Source: an uncultured Eubacteriales bacterium | Lineage (GTDB): Bacteria; Bacillota; Clostridia; Oscillospirales; Oscillospiraceae | DNA: 64,000 bases | Reading direction: 5' to 3' | Assembly: GCA_900321275.1 (NCBI GenBank) | Contig: ONVI01000001.1 | Location: 62,001-126,000, forward strand | The notes under the pieces: generated by a model | Databases searched by the model: none | Seen by the model: only the letters and a program-made list of their open reading frames with translations | What the model was told of the DNA's origin: nothing | Position numbers and translations under genes: made by a program | In this document: one piece after another, positions 16,909-24,796 of the stretch | Layout of the letters: each line of letters begins with the position of its first letter | Position numbering within the stretch: the first letter of the stretch is position 1

Positions 16909-16937
16909 TTTACATAATTGTGTTTTCATGTTATTAT
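16909..16937 (+). promoter_or_regulatory. Promoter for the LysM protein
   Basis: -35 TTTACA (16909-16914), 17-bp spacer, -10 TATTAT (16932-16937), 31 bases ahead of the start codon. Confidence 0.68.
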
Positions 16938-16967
16938 GAAGAAAATAAAAGAGGGGGGCTGTGTGCC

Positions 16968-17630
16968 ATGTTGAAACGATCCTTATCCTTTATCCTTTGC
17001 CTGGCGTTTCTGCTCGTCATGGCGCCCGGCGCTCTGGCAGCGGGGGAGTATCTTGTCGTGACGCTGGAGCCGGGCGATTCGGTCTATGGCCTGTGCCAGA
17101 GTTTCGGTATCGACTATAATGCGCAGAAATACGAGATCATGAGGCTCAACGGTTTTGAAAACGAGTTTCAGATGAGCAATCTGGGTGTGGGGAGTGTGAT
17201 CCTGCTGCCGCCGCCCGTGCAGATTGTTTCCAATGTGATTTATGACAGCTTCGGTCAGGACGAAATCGCGTTCTATGTGGTGCCCTACGTGATTCAGCCG
17301 GGAGACAGCATCACCAATATCTACCAGCGCTGGGGACTGAACTATGAGCCCGTTTATGCTCTCATCTGCGCGCTCAACGGCGTCGACAGCCTGAATTGGC
17401 TCACGGTCGGAGCAACCTATTATCTGCCCACCACAGGAAACAATGTGTATACGGACTCGTTTGTTACGGTACTGGCGCATGTCGTGCGGCCGGGTGAAAC
17501 GGCGCTCAGCATCTTCTCCGGCTATGGCATTGATTACTACCGCTATGCCGGAATCCTGTGGGCGTTCAACGCCGGGGTCGATCTCACGGATCTGCGCGTG
17601 GGACAGAAGGTTATGATTCCCGTCGTATAA
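16968..17630 (+). CDS. Secreted three-LysM-domain protein
   Basis: 220 residues: a signal peptide (1-24, ending ALA), then three LysM peptidoglycan-binding repeats and nothing else. They start near residue 26 (LVVTLEPGDSVYGLCQSFGI), 107 (YVIQPGDSITNIYQRWGL) and 174 (HVVRPGETALSIFSGYGI), each ending in the usual hydrophobic '...vGsvillP' strand (last residues LRVGQKVMIPVV). The start at 16968 was chosen for the signal peptide and the GAGGGGGG ahead of it. It has its own promoter and terminator. A cell-wall-bound protein without catalytic domain; role unknown. Confidence 0.88.
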   Translation: MLKRSLSFILCLAFLLVMAPGALAAGEYLVVTLEPGDSVYGLCQSFGIDYNAQKYEIMRLNGFENEFQMSNLGVGSVILLPPPVQIVSNVIYDSFGQDEIAFYVVPYVIQPGDSITNIYQRWGLNYEPVYALICALNGVDSLNWLTVGATYYLPTTGNNVYTDSFVTVLAHVVRPGETALSIFSGYGIDYYRYAGILWAFNAGVDLTDLRVGQKVMIPVV

Positions 17631-17650
17631 TGGCTATGGAAAAGCAGTGA

Positions 17651-17682
17651 GAACGGGCCTTCCGCGGAGGGCCCGTTTTTTA
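17651..17682 (+). terminator. Intrinsic terminator after the LysM gene
   Basis: GAACGGGCCTTCC-GC-GGAGGGCCCGTTTTTT: long GC-rich stem followed by six T residues. Confidence 0.88.
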
Positions 17683-17685
17683 CGG

Positions 17686-17737
17686 TTGCTTTTTTTTACT
17701 GAAACCGTTATAATACCAAACAGTCTATACCAAACAG
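17686..17737 (+). promoter_or_regulatory. Promoter with adjacent 11-bp direct repeat
   Basis: -35 TTGCTT (17686-17691), 17-bp spacer, -10 TATAAT (17709-17714). An exact direct repeat ATACCAAACAG (17713-17723 and 17727-17737, 14-bp period) overlaps the -10 and start region and could be a tandem regulator site. Confidence 0.6.
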
Positions 17738-17778
17738 CCTTATAGACAGATTATGCCAGGTGTTTTGGAGATCACGGT

Positions 17779-18420
17779 ATGAAGATTCAATCATTCAAAA
17801 AACTGCTTATTATTTTGCTTTTGATATGTATGGTATGTGTTTTGGGCGCATGCTCCCGCATCAGGAGCATTGAGCTTCCCCCTCTGCCGACGCCTTCCGC
17901 GGAAACGCCGGCAGCGACGGCCGATCCGTTTCAACCGACACAGCCTGCCCCGGTGCAGCCTGAGATGCAGACGCCCGTACCTGTTCCGACAGTGTTTTCT
18001 ATCCCGTCTCCTGCTCCCACACCGGTGCCGACCCCGGAACCCACGCCTGTTCCGACGCCCACGCCGTATGTGGAGGATCCGAATATCCCGCATCTGTTTA
18101 TTGAAGGCGAGACTCTTCCGCAAAGCATGGGACAGTACGGCGTGGCAGAGCTCTACGGAAATATCTACACGGACAAGGGCGTGATCGCCATGGTCTGGGG
18201 ACGTATTGTCGACGCGGATGGCGTCGTTGTGCAGAACTGCAAGTATTATCCGTATACGGATTCCTTCAGCCTTGCCGGTACCGTCAATGCGGAGCTGCAC
18301 TTTGCCGTGCTGGAGCCCGGACATTATGCCTATGTGGTCAGCGCCATCGCGGAAAACAATTCCTATTCCAGCGGAGAAAAGGTGCTGATCGAGCATCCGT
18401 TTGAGATTTACTATCCCTGA
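17779..18420 (+). CDS. Lipoprotein with Pro/Thr-rich linker
   Basis: 213 residues. The lipoprotein signal has the lipobox LGAC (lipid Cys ~25). A long Pro/Thr/Val linker (~30-100, with runs like PVPTPEPTPVPTPTP) leads to a compact C-terminal beta domain (~105-213: 'GQYGVAELYGNIYTDKGVIAMVWGRIVDADG'...'HYAYVVSAIAENN'). The linker pattern suggests spacing across the cell wall. I do not recognise the C-terminal domain; it is Ig- or carbohydrate-binding-like by eye only. Single-gene unit with its own terminator at 18437. Confidence 0.75.
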   Translation: MKIQSFKKLLIILLLICMVCVLGACSRIRSIELPPLPTPSAETPAATADPFQPTQPAPVQPEMQTPVPVPTVFSIPSPAPTPVPTPEPTPVPTPTPYVEDPNIPHLFIEGETLPQSMGQYGVAELYGNIYTDKGVIAMVWGRIVDADGVVVQNCKYYPYTDSFSLAGTVNAELHFAVLEPGHYAYVVSAIAENNSYSSGEKVLIEHPFEIYYP

Positions 18421-18436
18421 TGCATGATGAAACATA

Positions 18437-18466
18437 AAACAGCGCGGCGTGCTCCGCGCTGTTTTT
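18437..18466 (+). terminator. Intrinsic terminator
   Basis: Stem AAACAGCGCGG (18437-18447) / CCGCGCTGTTT (18454-18464) followed by T residues; five bases before the csoR -35 box. Confidence 0.85.
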
Positions 18467-18470
18467 GTGC

Positions 18471-18499
18471 TTGACATATACCCCGAGGGGGTATATACT
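18471..18499 (+). promoter_or_regulatory. CsoR-regulated copper promoter and operator
   Basis: Perfect -35 TTGACA (18471-18476), 17-bp spacer, -10 TATACT (18494-18499). The spacer is filled by a G/C-tract palindrome ATATACCCC-GAG-GGGGTATAT (18476-18496), the classic CsoR box. Apo-CsoR would block the polymerase here and Cu(I) would release it. Confidence 0.92.
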
Positions 18500-18522
18500 C
18501 CCAAGCGTAATGAGGTGATCTG

Positions 18523-18840
18523 ATGGATGAAAAGAGAACGGCTCAGCCGTGCTGCGCATGCCACACAAAGAAGGAACGCACGGAAGAGGAGCGCAGAAAG
18601 CTTGTCAACCGGCTTAACCGGATCGAAGGGCAGATCCGCGGCATCCGCGGAATGCTGGAGCGGGACGCCTATTGCCCGGATATTCTGGCGCAGGCGGCAG
18701 CAGCCAACGCGGCGCTCAACGCGTTCAGCCGCGAGCTTTTGTCCAGCCATATCCGCTCCTGTGTGGTAAACGACGTGCGCGCGGGGAATGATGAGATCGT
18801 GGATGAGCTGCTGGATACGCTGCAGAAGCTGATGAAATAG
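18523..18840 (+). CDS. csoR: Copper-sensing transcriptional repressor CsoR
   Basis: 105-residue all-helical repressor of the CsoR/RcnR family. The family core [22 protein letters not shown] is followed by the Cu(I) ligand set Cys51, His76, Cys80 (AYCPDIL ... SSHIRSC), the Cys-His-Cys pattern of true copper sensors. The N terminus has an extra Cys-Cys-x-Cys-His run (10-14). The gene lies directly behind its own operator and 13 bases before the copper ATPase, so it autoregulates a two-gene copper-resistance operon. Confidence 0.94.
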   Translation: MDEKRTAQPCCACHTKKERTEEERRKLVNRLNRIEGQIRGIRGMLERDAYCPDILAQAAAANAALNAFSRELLSSHIRSCVVNDVRAGNDEIVDELLDTLQKLMK

Positions 18841-18853
18841 AGTGGAGGCATCA

Positions 18854-21379
18854 ATGAAACAGTACAATGTGACCGGAATGAGCTGCGCTGCCTGTTCCGC
18901 GCGCGTGGAGAAAGCGGTAAATGCCGTGCCGGGCGTGGAAGCCTGTTCGGTGAGCCTGCTGACAAACTCCATGGGCGTAGAGGGCACGGCCGATGAACAG
19001 AGCGTTATCGCAGCCGTGGAGGCCGCGGGTTACGGCGCAAGTCCGAAGGGGGCGGAAAGAAGCGCGCCCTCCGCGGAGGAAGATGCCCTCGCCGACCGGG
19101 AGACGCCTGTGCTGAAACGGCGGCTGCTTGCCTCGCTCGGCTTCCTGCTGGCGCTGATGTATATCTCCATGGGCCACTCCATGTGGGGCTGGCCCCTGCC
19201 CGCGTTCCTCGACGGCAACCATGTGGCGATGGGGCTTGCCGAGATGCTGCTCGCGATCGCGGTCATGGTCATCAACCAGAAGTTTTTTATCAATGGCTTC
19301 AAAGGCCTCCTGCATCGCGCGCCGAATATGGACACGCTGGTGGCGCTGGGCTCGGGCGCGTCCTTCGTCTACAGCACCTATGCCCTGTTTCGTATGACCT
19401 GGGCGCAGCTCGAGGGCGGTTCCGAGGCCGCCATGGTGTGGATGCATGAATTCTATTTTGAATCCGCGGCCATGATCCTCACGCTGATTACCGTCGGCAA
19501 AATGCTGGAGGCGAGATCCAAGGGGAAAACCACGGACGCGCTGAAGGGCCTGATGAAGATAGCCCCGAAGACCGCGACGATTCTTGTCGACGGGCAGGAG
19601 AAGACCGTCCCCATCGAGACGGTGAAGAAGGGCGATATCTTTGCGGTGCGCCCGGGCGAGCATATCCCGGTGGACGGGATCGTGCTGGAGGGCAGCAGCG
19701 CCGTGGATGAATCCGCCCTCACCGGGGAAAGCGTGCCGGTGGACAAGGCGCCGGGCGATGCGGTCTCTGCCGCGACGATCAATCAGGCGGGATATATCCG
19801 GTGCGAGGCGACTCGTGTCGGGGAGGATACCACGCTCAGCCAGATCATCCGCATGGTCTCGGACGCCGCGGCCACCAAAGCGCCGATTGCCAAGATCGCG
19901 GACAGGGTCTCGGGCGTCTTCGTACCGGTTGTCATTACGATCGCGCTTGTGACCACGATCGTCTGGCTGCTGGCGGGAAGGGAGTTCGGCTTCGCCCTCG
20001 CGCGCGGCATCTCCGTTCTGGTCATCAGCTGCCCCTGCGCACTGGGACTTGCCACGCCGGTCGCCATTATGGTCGGAAACGGCGTCGGCGCAAAGCAGGG
20101 CATTCTGTTCAAAACCGCCGCCGCCCTGGAGGAGACCGGGCGCGTGGATACCGTGGTGCTCGATAAGACCGGGACGATCACAGCCGGCAGGCCGAAGGTC
20201 ACGGAGCTTGTCCCCGTCGAAGGCACGGACGAAACGACGCTTCTGCGCGGCGCGGCGTCGCTGGAGGCGAAGAGCGAGCATCCCCTCGCCGCCGCCGTCA
20301 TGGAGTGCGCCGGAGAGAAGGGAATCCGGGCGGAAGAGGTCAAAGATTTTGAGGCGCTTCCCGGCAACGGCCTCAGGGCTGTACTGAACGGAAAGGAGCT
20401 GCTCGGCGGCAGCGGCAGTTATATGAAGCGCCGTGTGAAAATCTCCTCTGCCCTTCTTGAAAAGAGCGAGAGGATGGCCGAGCTGGGAAAAACACCGCTG
20501 TTCTTTGCTTATGACGGGGCGCTTCTGGGGATCATCGCCGTGGCGGACGTGATCAAGCCCGACAGCGCTCAGGCCGTCCGGGAACTCAAAAATCTCGGCG
20601 TCACCGTCATGATGCTCACGGGCGACAACGAGCGCACCGCAAACGCCATCGGCCGCGAGGCCGGTGTGGACAAGGTGATCGCCGGCGTGCTGCCCGACGG
20701 AAAAGAAAAAGTGATCCGGGATCTCCGCGAATTCGGCAAGGTCGCCATGGTGGGCGACGGCATCAACGACGCTCCGGCCCTCACCCGCGCGGACATCGGC
20801 ATCGCCATCGGCGCCGGGGCCGATATTGCGGTGGACGCAGCCGACGTGGTGCTCATGCACGGGAGCCTTCTGGACGTCGCCGCCGCCATACGCCTCAGCC
20901 GGGCAACCCTGCGCAATATCCATGAAAACCTGTTCTGGGCCTTTTTCTATAATGCCGTATGTATTCCTGTTGCTGCGGGCGCCTTCGTCCGCTTTGGCCT
21001 GACGCTCAATCCCATGCTGGGCGCCGCCGCCATGAGCCTGTCCAGCTTCTGCGTCGTCACAAACGCGCTGAGATTGAACCTGTTCAACCCGCATGACGCG
21101 TCCCATGACAAGCACCGGCGAAATCGCATCAGCTCAAAAAATAGTACAGATTATATCCAGAAGGAGGAAGAAAAAATGACTGCTACCCTGAAAATCGAGG
21201 GCATGATGTGCCCGCACTGTGAGGCCCGTGTCAAAAAAGCGCTGGAGGCGCTGGACGGAGTGGAGAGCGCTGTCGTCAGCCACCAGTCCGGCACCGCCGT
21301 CGTCACCGGTACCGCTGATTTCGAGACCATGAAGGCGGCCGTAGAGGCGCAGGATTACAAGGTTCTCGGTCTAAAGTAA
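18854..21379 (+). CDS. copA: Cu(I)-exporting P1B-type ATPase with C-terminal CopZ-like domain
   Basis: 841-residue copper efflux ATPase. An N-terminal metal-binding domain has GMSCAAC (Cys11, Cys14). TGES, the membrane motif Cys393-Pro-Cys395 ([12 protein letters not shown]), phosphorylation site DKTGT (~437), SEHPL and [10 protein letters not shown] are all present, and the last helices have [15 protein letters not shown], marking Cu(I) specificity. The frame then runs through a polar linker into a second complete metal-binding domain (residues 775-841, GMMCPHC). Just before that domain is a perfect AAGGAGG (21161-21167) and an in-frame ATG at 21176, so a free CopZ-like chaperone could also be made. 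The start at 18854 has GGAGG upstream. Confidence 0.93.
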   Translation: MKQYNVTGMSCAACSARVEKAVNAVPGVEACSVSLLTNSMGVEGTADEQSVIAAVEAAGYGASPKGAERSAPSAEEDALADRETPVLKRRLLASLGFLLALMYISMGHSMWGWPLPAFLDGNHVAMGLAEMLLAIAVMVINQKFFINGFKGLLHRAPNMDTLVALGSGASFVYSTYALFRMTWAQLEGGSEAAMVWMHEFYFESAAMILTLITVGKMLEARSKGKTTDALKGLMKIAPKTATILVDGQEKTVPIETVKKGDIFAVRPGEHIPVDGIVLEGSSAVDESALTGESVPVDKAPGDAVSAATINQAGYIRCEATRVGEDTTLSQIIRMVSDAAATKAPIAKIADRVSGVFVPVVITIALVTTIVWLLAGREFGFALARGISVLVISCPCALGLATPVAIMVGNGVGAKQGILFKTAAALEETGRVDTVVLDKTGTITAGRPKVTELVPVEGTDETTLLRGAASLEAKSEHPLAAAVMECAGEKGIRAEEVKDFEALPGNGLRAVLNGKELLGGSGSYMKRRVKISSALLEKSERMAELGKTPLFFAYDGALLGIIAVADVIKPDSAQAVRELKNLGVTVMMLTGDNERTANAIGREAGVDKVIAGVLPDGKEKVIRDLREFGKVAMVGDGINDAPALTRADIGIAIGAGADIAVDAADVVLMHGSLLDVAAAIRLSRATLRNIHENLFWAFFYNAVCIPVAAGAFVRFGLTLNPMLGAAAMSLSSFCVVTNALRLNLFNPHDASHDKHRRNRISSKNSTDYIQKEEEKMTATLKIEGMMCPHCEARVKKALEALDGVESAVVSHQSGTAVVTGTADFETMKAAVEAQDYKVLGLK

Positions 21380-21390
21380 GCTGAGCCTGA

Positions 21391-21430
21391 GAAAACAGCG
21401 GATAGGCGATATCCGCTGTTTTCACTTTTT
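21391..21430 (+). terminator. Intrinsic terminator of the copper operon
   Basis: 14-bp stem GAAAACAGCGGATA (21391-21404) / TATCCGCTGTTTTC (21410-21423) followed by ACTTTTT. Confidence 0.85.
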
Positions 21431-21454
21431 CTCTGTTTTGTAACCAAACTGTGA

Positions 21455-21483
21455 TTGCATGGCCTGTGTCGTTTTATTATAAT
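21455..21483 (+). promoter_or_regulatory. Promoter for the CHAP-like secreted protein
   Basis: -35 TTGCAT (21455-21460), 17-bp spacer, -10 TATAAT (21478-21483). Confidence 0.66.
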
Positions 21484-21575
21484 ATAGAGCGAATAGACAT
21501 AATTCTGTAGTCTATAATTATGATCGAGTACAACAAAGCGGAACGCTTTGACTTCAGGATTATCGTAATGACGTT

Positions 21576-22880
21576 ATGAATATGAAAAACCAAGACAGAA
21601 AAAACAGGATAAGGGTATCTCGTCTGACGGCATCGTTCTGCGCGGCGGCGATGCTTTTTGGCGGCCTTCCGGGGCTGCGCGCAGATTTTGCCAACGCCGA
21701 GGAAGAGCTGGTGCTTGAGCATGTGCATACGGACAGCTGTTACAGCACCGGACGCCATCTGATCTGCGGACTTGAGGAGAATCCCGGGCATGTCCATACA
21801 GCCGAGTGCTGGGGGCGGATTCGCGGCGCACTGCTGTGCGACAACAATACCGGCGACCATATCCACGGCGACGAATGCTATGAGTGGACAACGGAACTGG
21901 CCTGCGGCATGGAAGAGGGCGAAGGCGCCCACAGTCACTGCGAGGACTGCTATGAGGAAGAGCGGGTTTTGATCTGCGGCCTGGGAGACATCACCGAGCT
22001 GCCGCCGGATGCGGTTGAGGTCGCGGAAGAAACGATCGAACCGGAAGTGATTGAGGAACCGGAAACGAAAGAGACAGAGCCGGAACCGGCGATGAATCCC
22101 GGAGACGGGATCGTCTCGCTTCTTCAGATGGAGAGAGAGCTGAACTTTGCGGATGTCAGCGATCCGACCGCCGATCTCGAGGATGAGACGGACTGGTGGC
22201 GGATGTTCGCCGATATGGAGCTCAGCGGCAATTGGGCGCAGGATCTGCTCATGGTGGCGGAAAGCCAGCTGGGCTATACGGAGAGCGCGCTGAACTTCGA
22301 CAACGAGGATCCCTGGAATCCCAAGGGCTATACGCGATACGGCGCATGGTTCGGCCTCCCGTACGGGGACTGGTGCGCCATGTTTGTCTCGTTTTGCCTG
22401 TATTATGCGGAAATCCCCGATTCTGTGATCCCCTATAACTGCCACTGCCTGAAAATGGTGCGGGAGTTGGCGGAACGCGGACTGTACAGGCATTGGGACA
22501 CAGGCTATACGCCAAAGCCCGGGGATCTGATCTTCTTCGATTTCGATATGGATGAAGATGCCGAGCATGTGGGCATTGTCCGTGCGGTCGATCCGGAGCG
22601 CGGCTGGATTTACACAATCGAAGGCAATCGTTATGATTACGTGGAGCATTTTACCCTGACGAAAGACGATTATGCCATCATCGGATACGGTGTACTTCCG
22701 GAGAATCCGAATTACAATCCGGATAACCCCGTCGTGGAGCGCTCCAACGGTAAAGTTGAGCTTCCGCCGGACCCCGTGGAACCGACGCCCCCGCGCTGGG
22801 ACAGCGTTCTTGACGCCGCCGCCGGTATCCGCAGCGTTGTTATTGTGCCGACGATAGAAGCTTCCAGAGTCACCTATTGA
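21576..22880 (+). CDS. Secreted CHAP-type amidase-like protein with His/Cys repeats
   Basis: 434 residues. A signal peptide (1-41) is followed by four imperfect His/Cys repeats of the pattern H-x-H-x3-C ... L-x-CG-x-E (~48-140; HVHTDSCYSTGRHLICGLEE, HVHTAECW, HIHGDECY, HSHCEDCY). An acidic linker leads to a CHAP/NlpC-like cysteine-peptidase domain with Cys267 in GDWCAMFVSFC and a His in AEHVGIVRAVD. It probably hydrolyses peptidoglycan cross-links or stem peptides outside the cell. The His/Cys repeats could hold metal ions and occur in other clostridial surface proteins. The ribosome site ahead of 21576 is weak. Confidence 0.82.
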   Translation: MNMKNQDRKNRIRVSRLTASFCAAAMLFGGLPGLRADFANAEEELVLEHVHTDSCYSTGRHLICGLEENPGHVHTAECWGRIRGALLCDNNTGDHIHGDECYEWTTELACGMEEGEGAHSHCEDCYEEERVLICGLGDITELPPDAVEVAEETIEPEVIEEPETKETEPEPAMNPGDGIVSLLQMERELNFADVSDPTADLEDETDWWRMFADMELSGNWAQDLLMVAESQLGYTESALNFDNEDPWNPKGYTRYGAWFGLPYGDWCAMFVSFCLYYAEIPDSVIPYNCHCLKMVRELAERGLYRHWDTGYTPKPGDLIFFDFDMDEDAEHVGIVRAVDPERGWIYTIEGNRYDYVEHFTLTKDDYAIIGYGVLPENPNYNPDNPVVERSNGKVELPPDPVEPTPPRWDSVLDAAAGIRSVVIVPTIEASRVTY

Positions 22881-22937
22881 CAATTTAAGAGAACGGAGAG
22901 GCCGCTGCAAAGATCTTTGCGGCGGCTTCAAATTTGT

Positions 22938-23690
22938 ATGATGAACTATTATGTGCTGTCCGATATTCACGCGTTCTGTTCGCTGTTTCGGAATACGCTC
23001 CGTGACGCGGGCTATGACGATGATCCTGGAGAAAAGAAAATCCTGATCCTCGGTGATCTCTTTGACCGGGGACAGGAAGCGCTTGCCCTGCAGGACTGCA
23101 TCCTCGATTTGATGCGGGACGACCGTGTGATCCTGATTAAGGGAAACCATGAAGACCTGTTTCAGGATCTTGTCACCAAGGATCGCGGACGCCCGCTGCG
23201 TCATCATCTGCAAAACGGCACCTACAGCACGCTGGAGCAGCTTACGGGTCTTCACGCGGGATACAGCTGGCATGCCAATATGGAGCTTGCCAGGGCGGGG
23301 AGGGAGACGCCGTTTTATACCGAGATCATCCCGGCCATGCTGGATTATTATGAGACAAAGAATTATATTTTTACTCATGCCTGGATCCCCTGCGAGAGTT
23401 GGTACGACGGCCTGATCTATGACGCGAACTGGCGCGACGCCGGACAAACGGCCTGGCGGGAAGCGCGCTGGATCAACCCCATGGACGCAGTACGGACGGT
23501 CAGGGCGGAATACAAGACTGTCGTGTGCGGGCATTTTCACTGCTCCTACGGACATTGCCATTATGAGAACAAGGGCTCGGAATTCGGTGAAGACGCTGAC
23601 TTCAGCCCCTATATCGCTCCGGGCATTATCGCCATTGACGCCTGTACCGCGTACAGCAGGAAGATGAACTGTGTTGTCATACGTGATTAG
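22938..23690 (+). CDS. Calcineurin-like metallophosphoesterase
   Basis: 251-residue phosphoesterase of the PP-family type. The five metal-site motifs appear in order: SDIHAF, GDLFDRG, GNHEDLF, FTHAWIP and CGHFHC. The layout is like bacterial Ser/Thr protein phosphatases or diadenosine-tetraphosphate hydrolases; these cannot be told apart by eye. The start is the first of two ATGs (22938, 22941). It has no clear ribosome site, and a hairpin with AAAGATCTTT at its centre (22901-22926) lies directly upstream, so translation may be low or structure-controlled. Confidence 0.82.
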   Translation: MMNYYVLSDIHAFCSLFRNTLRDAGYDDDPGEKKILILGDLFDRGQEALALQDCILDLMRDDRVILIKGNHEDLFQDLVTKDRGRPLRHHLQNGTYSTLEQLTGLHAGYSWHANMELARAGRETPFYTEIIPAMLDYYETKNYIFTHAWIPCESWYDGLIYDANWRDAGQTAWREARWINPMDAVRTVRAEYKTVVCGHFHCSYGHCHYENKGSEFGEDADFSPYIAPGIIAIDACTAYSRKMNCVVIRD

Positions 23691-23730
23691 GCCGATATAG
23701 GCCAAAAAGTCGCGCAGCGGAGAGAGGAAT

Positions 23731-24216
23731 ATGAGAAAACAGATCCTGATACTGTCATTGAGCTTGCTGATGTGCTTTCTGAGTGCTTGCGCCCTTCCGC
23801 GCGCCGGCGGAGCCGTGGAGACAAAAACCGACGCCGGGTCGCGAATATCGGCGCAGACACGCGAGGAGTGGAAAACACTTTTTGGCGAGGGCGCGGAAGG
23901 GCAGAGCAAGTCCGGGGAGAAATACTATTTTGCGTTTTACAGCCGCAGCGACCTTCGCAACGGCGCACTGATGATACTGAGCGCGGACAGCTCGTCGCTT
24001 CTCCTGTACGAGCAGGGAGAGATCGTGATGGAGGACGGCCATCTTGTGATTGTGGATCGTGCGCAGGGGAACAAGATGCCCTTTGATGTCACGCTGAAGG
24101 AAGTGGAGAACGGTTTTGAAATGCTCTTTATGGATGGGGACGCGGTTGACATGTTCTTTGTCGACAGGGATACGATCCTTGGTCACATGAATGAAATTGC
24201 GCAGCGCCTCGGCTGA
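23731..24216 (+). CDS. Small lipoprotein, unknown function
   Basis: 161 residues with a lipoprotein signal (MRKQILILSLSLLMCFLSAC, lipid Cys20). The mature part is a single small beta-rich domain with pattern GEKYYFAFYSRSDLRNGALMI, 'EQGEIVMEDGHLVIVDRAQGNKMPF' and a closing 'LFMDGDAVDMFFVDRDTI'. No family recognised. It lies 40 bases after the phosphoesterase gene with a GAGAGAGGAA ribosome site, probably in the same transcript. Confidence 0.72.
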   Translation: MRKQILILSLSLLMCFLSACALPRAGGAVETKTDAGSRISAQTREEWKTLFGEGAEGQSKSGEKYYFAFYSRSDLRNGALMILSADSSSLLLYEQGEIVMEDGHLVIVDRAQGNKMPFDVTLKEVENGFEMLFMDGDAVDMFFVDRDTILGHMNEIAQRLG

Positions 24217-24255
24217 ATATCAAACAGATAAAGATTGAAAATGGCAACGAAAAAC

Positions 24256-24284
24256 TTGACATTGACATCAAACTGTGGTAGTAT
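24256..24284 (+). promoter_or_regulatory. tRNA promoter
   Basis: Consensus -35 TTGACA (24256-24261), 17-bp spacer, -10 TAGTAT (24279-24284). A second TTGACA starts at 24262. Confidence 0.72.
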
Positions 24285-24305
24285 ACATGGCGCTGTCAGT
24301 AAGAC

Positions 24306-24381
24306 GCTGGTATAGCTCAGTCGGTAGAGCAGCTGATTCGTAATCAGCAGGTCGTGTGTTCGAGTCACATTACCAGCTCCA
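24306..24381 (+). tRNA. tRNA-Thr (anticodon CGU)
   Basis: 76 bases including an encoded CCA end. Acceptor stem GCTGGTA (24306-24312) / TACCAGC (24371-24377), D-arm GCTC...GAGC, anticodon stem GCTGA/TCAGC with loop TTCGTAA (anticodon CGT, reads ACG), T-arm GTGTG-TTCGAGT-CACAT. Complete cloverleaf; decodes the ACG threonine codon. Confidence 0.96.
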
Positions 24382-24417
24382 CCCGGAGGCTTTGATTTTC
24401 AAGGCTTCCGGGTTTTT
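24381..24417 (+). terminator. Intrinsic terminator directly after the tRNA
   Basis: 14-bp stem (24381-24394 / 24400-24413, two G.T pairs) followed by TTTTTTG. The first stem base is the last A of the tRNA CCA end. Confidence 0.85.
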
Positions 24418-24420
24418 TGT

Positions 24421-24796
24421 TTTTTCCGGAAATCCAGCTCGGAAAACAATAGGGTTGAAATGGTAAGCATCGACGGGCATGGACGGATATAACCGGTTAT
24501 ATGAAGCCACATTCCGCGGCTTTCCTCTGTTTTATAAAACGCTGCAGGGTATTCTTGAAAAAAGGGAGATTTATGATATATTGTATATGATTGACGGTAT
24601 AAACATACTGCCTTGCCCTGAGAAAACAAAGCAGCAGGCAGAAACTGCGGCGGCGGTCAAGGCCGGCGGCGTTTGGCTGCCATCCGGCTTGCTTTGAAAA
24701 CTGAAACTTCCGCAGCGCGCTCGAAAGGGAAAGATACAGGCAAAAGGATAATCAGGCCGACGTGATACATGAAGAAAGGAAAAGTGTATATAAGCC
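24421..24796 (+). other. Gene-free leader region of the HD-kinase gene
   Basis: About 375 bases with no convincing gene. A promoter-like pair is present, TTGAAA (24555-24560), 16-bp spacer, TATATT (24577-24582). It would give a leader of about 200 bases with GC-rich repeats around 24640-24690 (GCGGCGGCGGTCAAGGCCGG). I do not recognise a riboswitch. The 72-codon frame at 24479 shows no protein features. Confidence 0.4.

Noticed and set aside
18851..21115. 754-codon minus-strand frame opposite copA
   Set aside because: High GC leaves long open frames on the opposite strand; its protein is low-complexity His/Arg/Gly-rich with no motif, while the plus strand has all ATPase motifs.
24183..24368. 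Minus-strand frame over the tRNA
   Set aside because: It is the reverse of the tRNA-Thr gene, a common false protein; the tRNA cloverleaf is complete.
24479..24697. 72-codon plus-strand frame before the HD-kinase gene
   Set aside because: No ribosome site or motif; it spans a likely promoter and leader.
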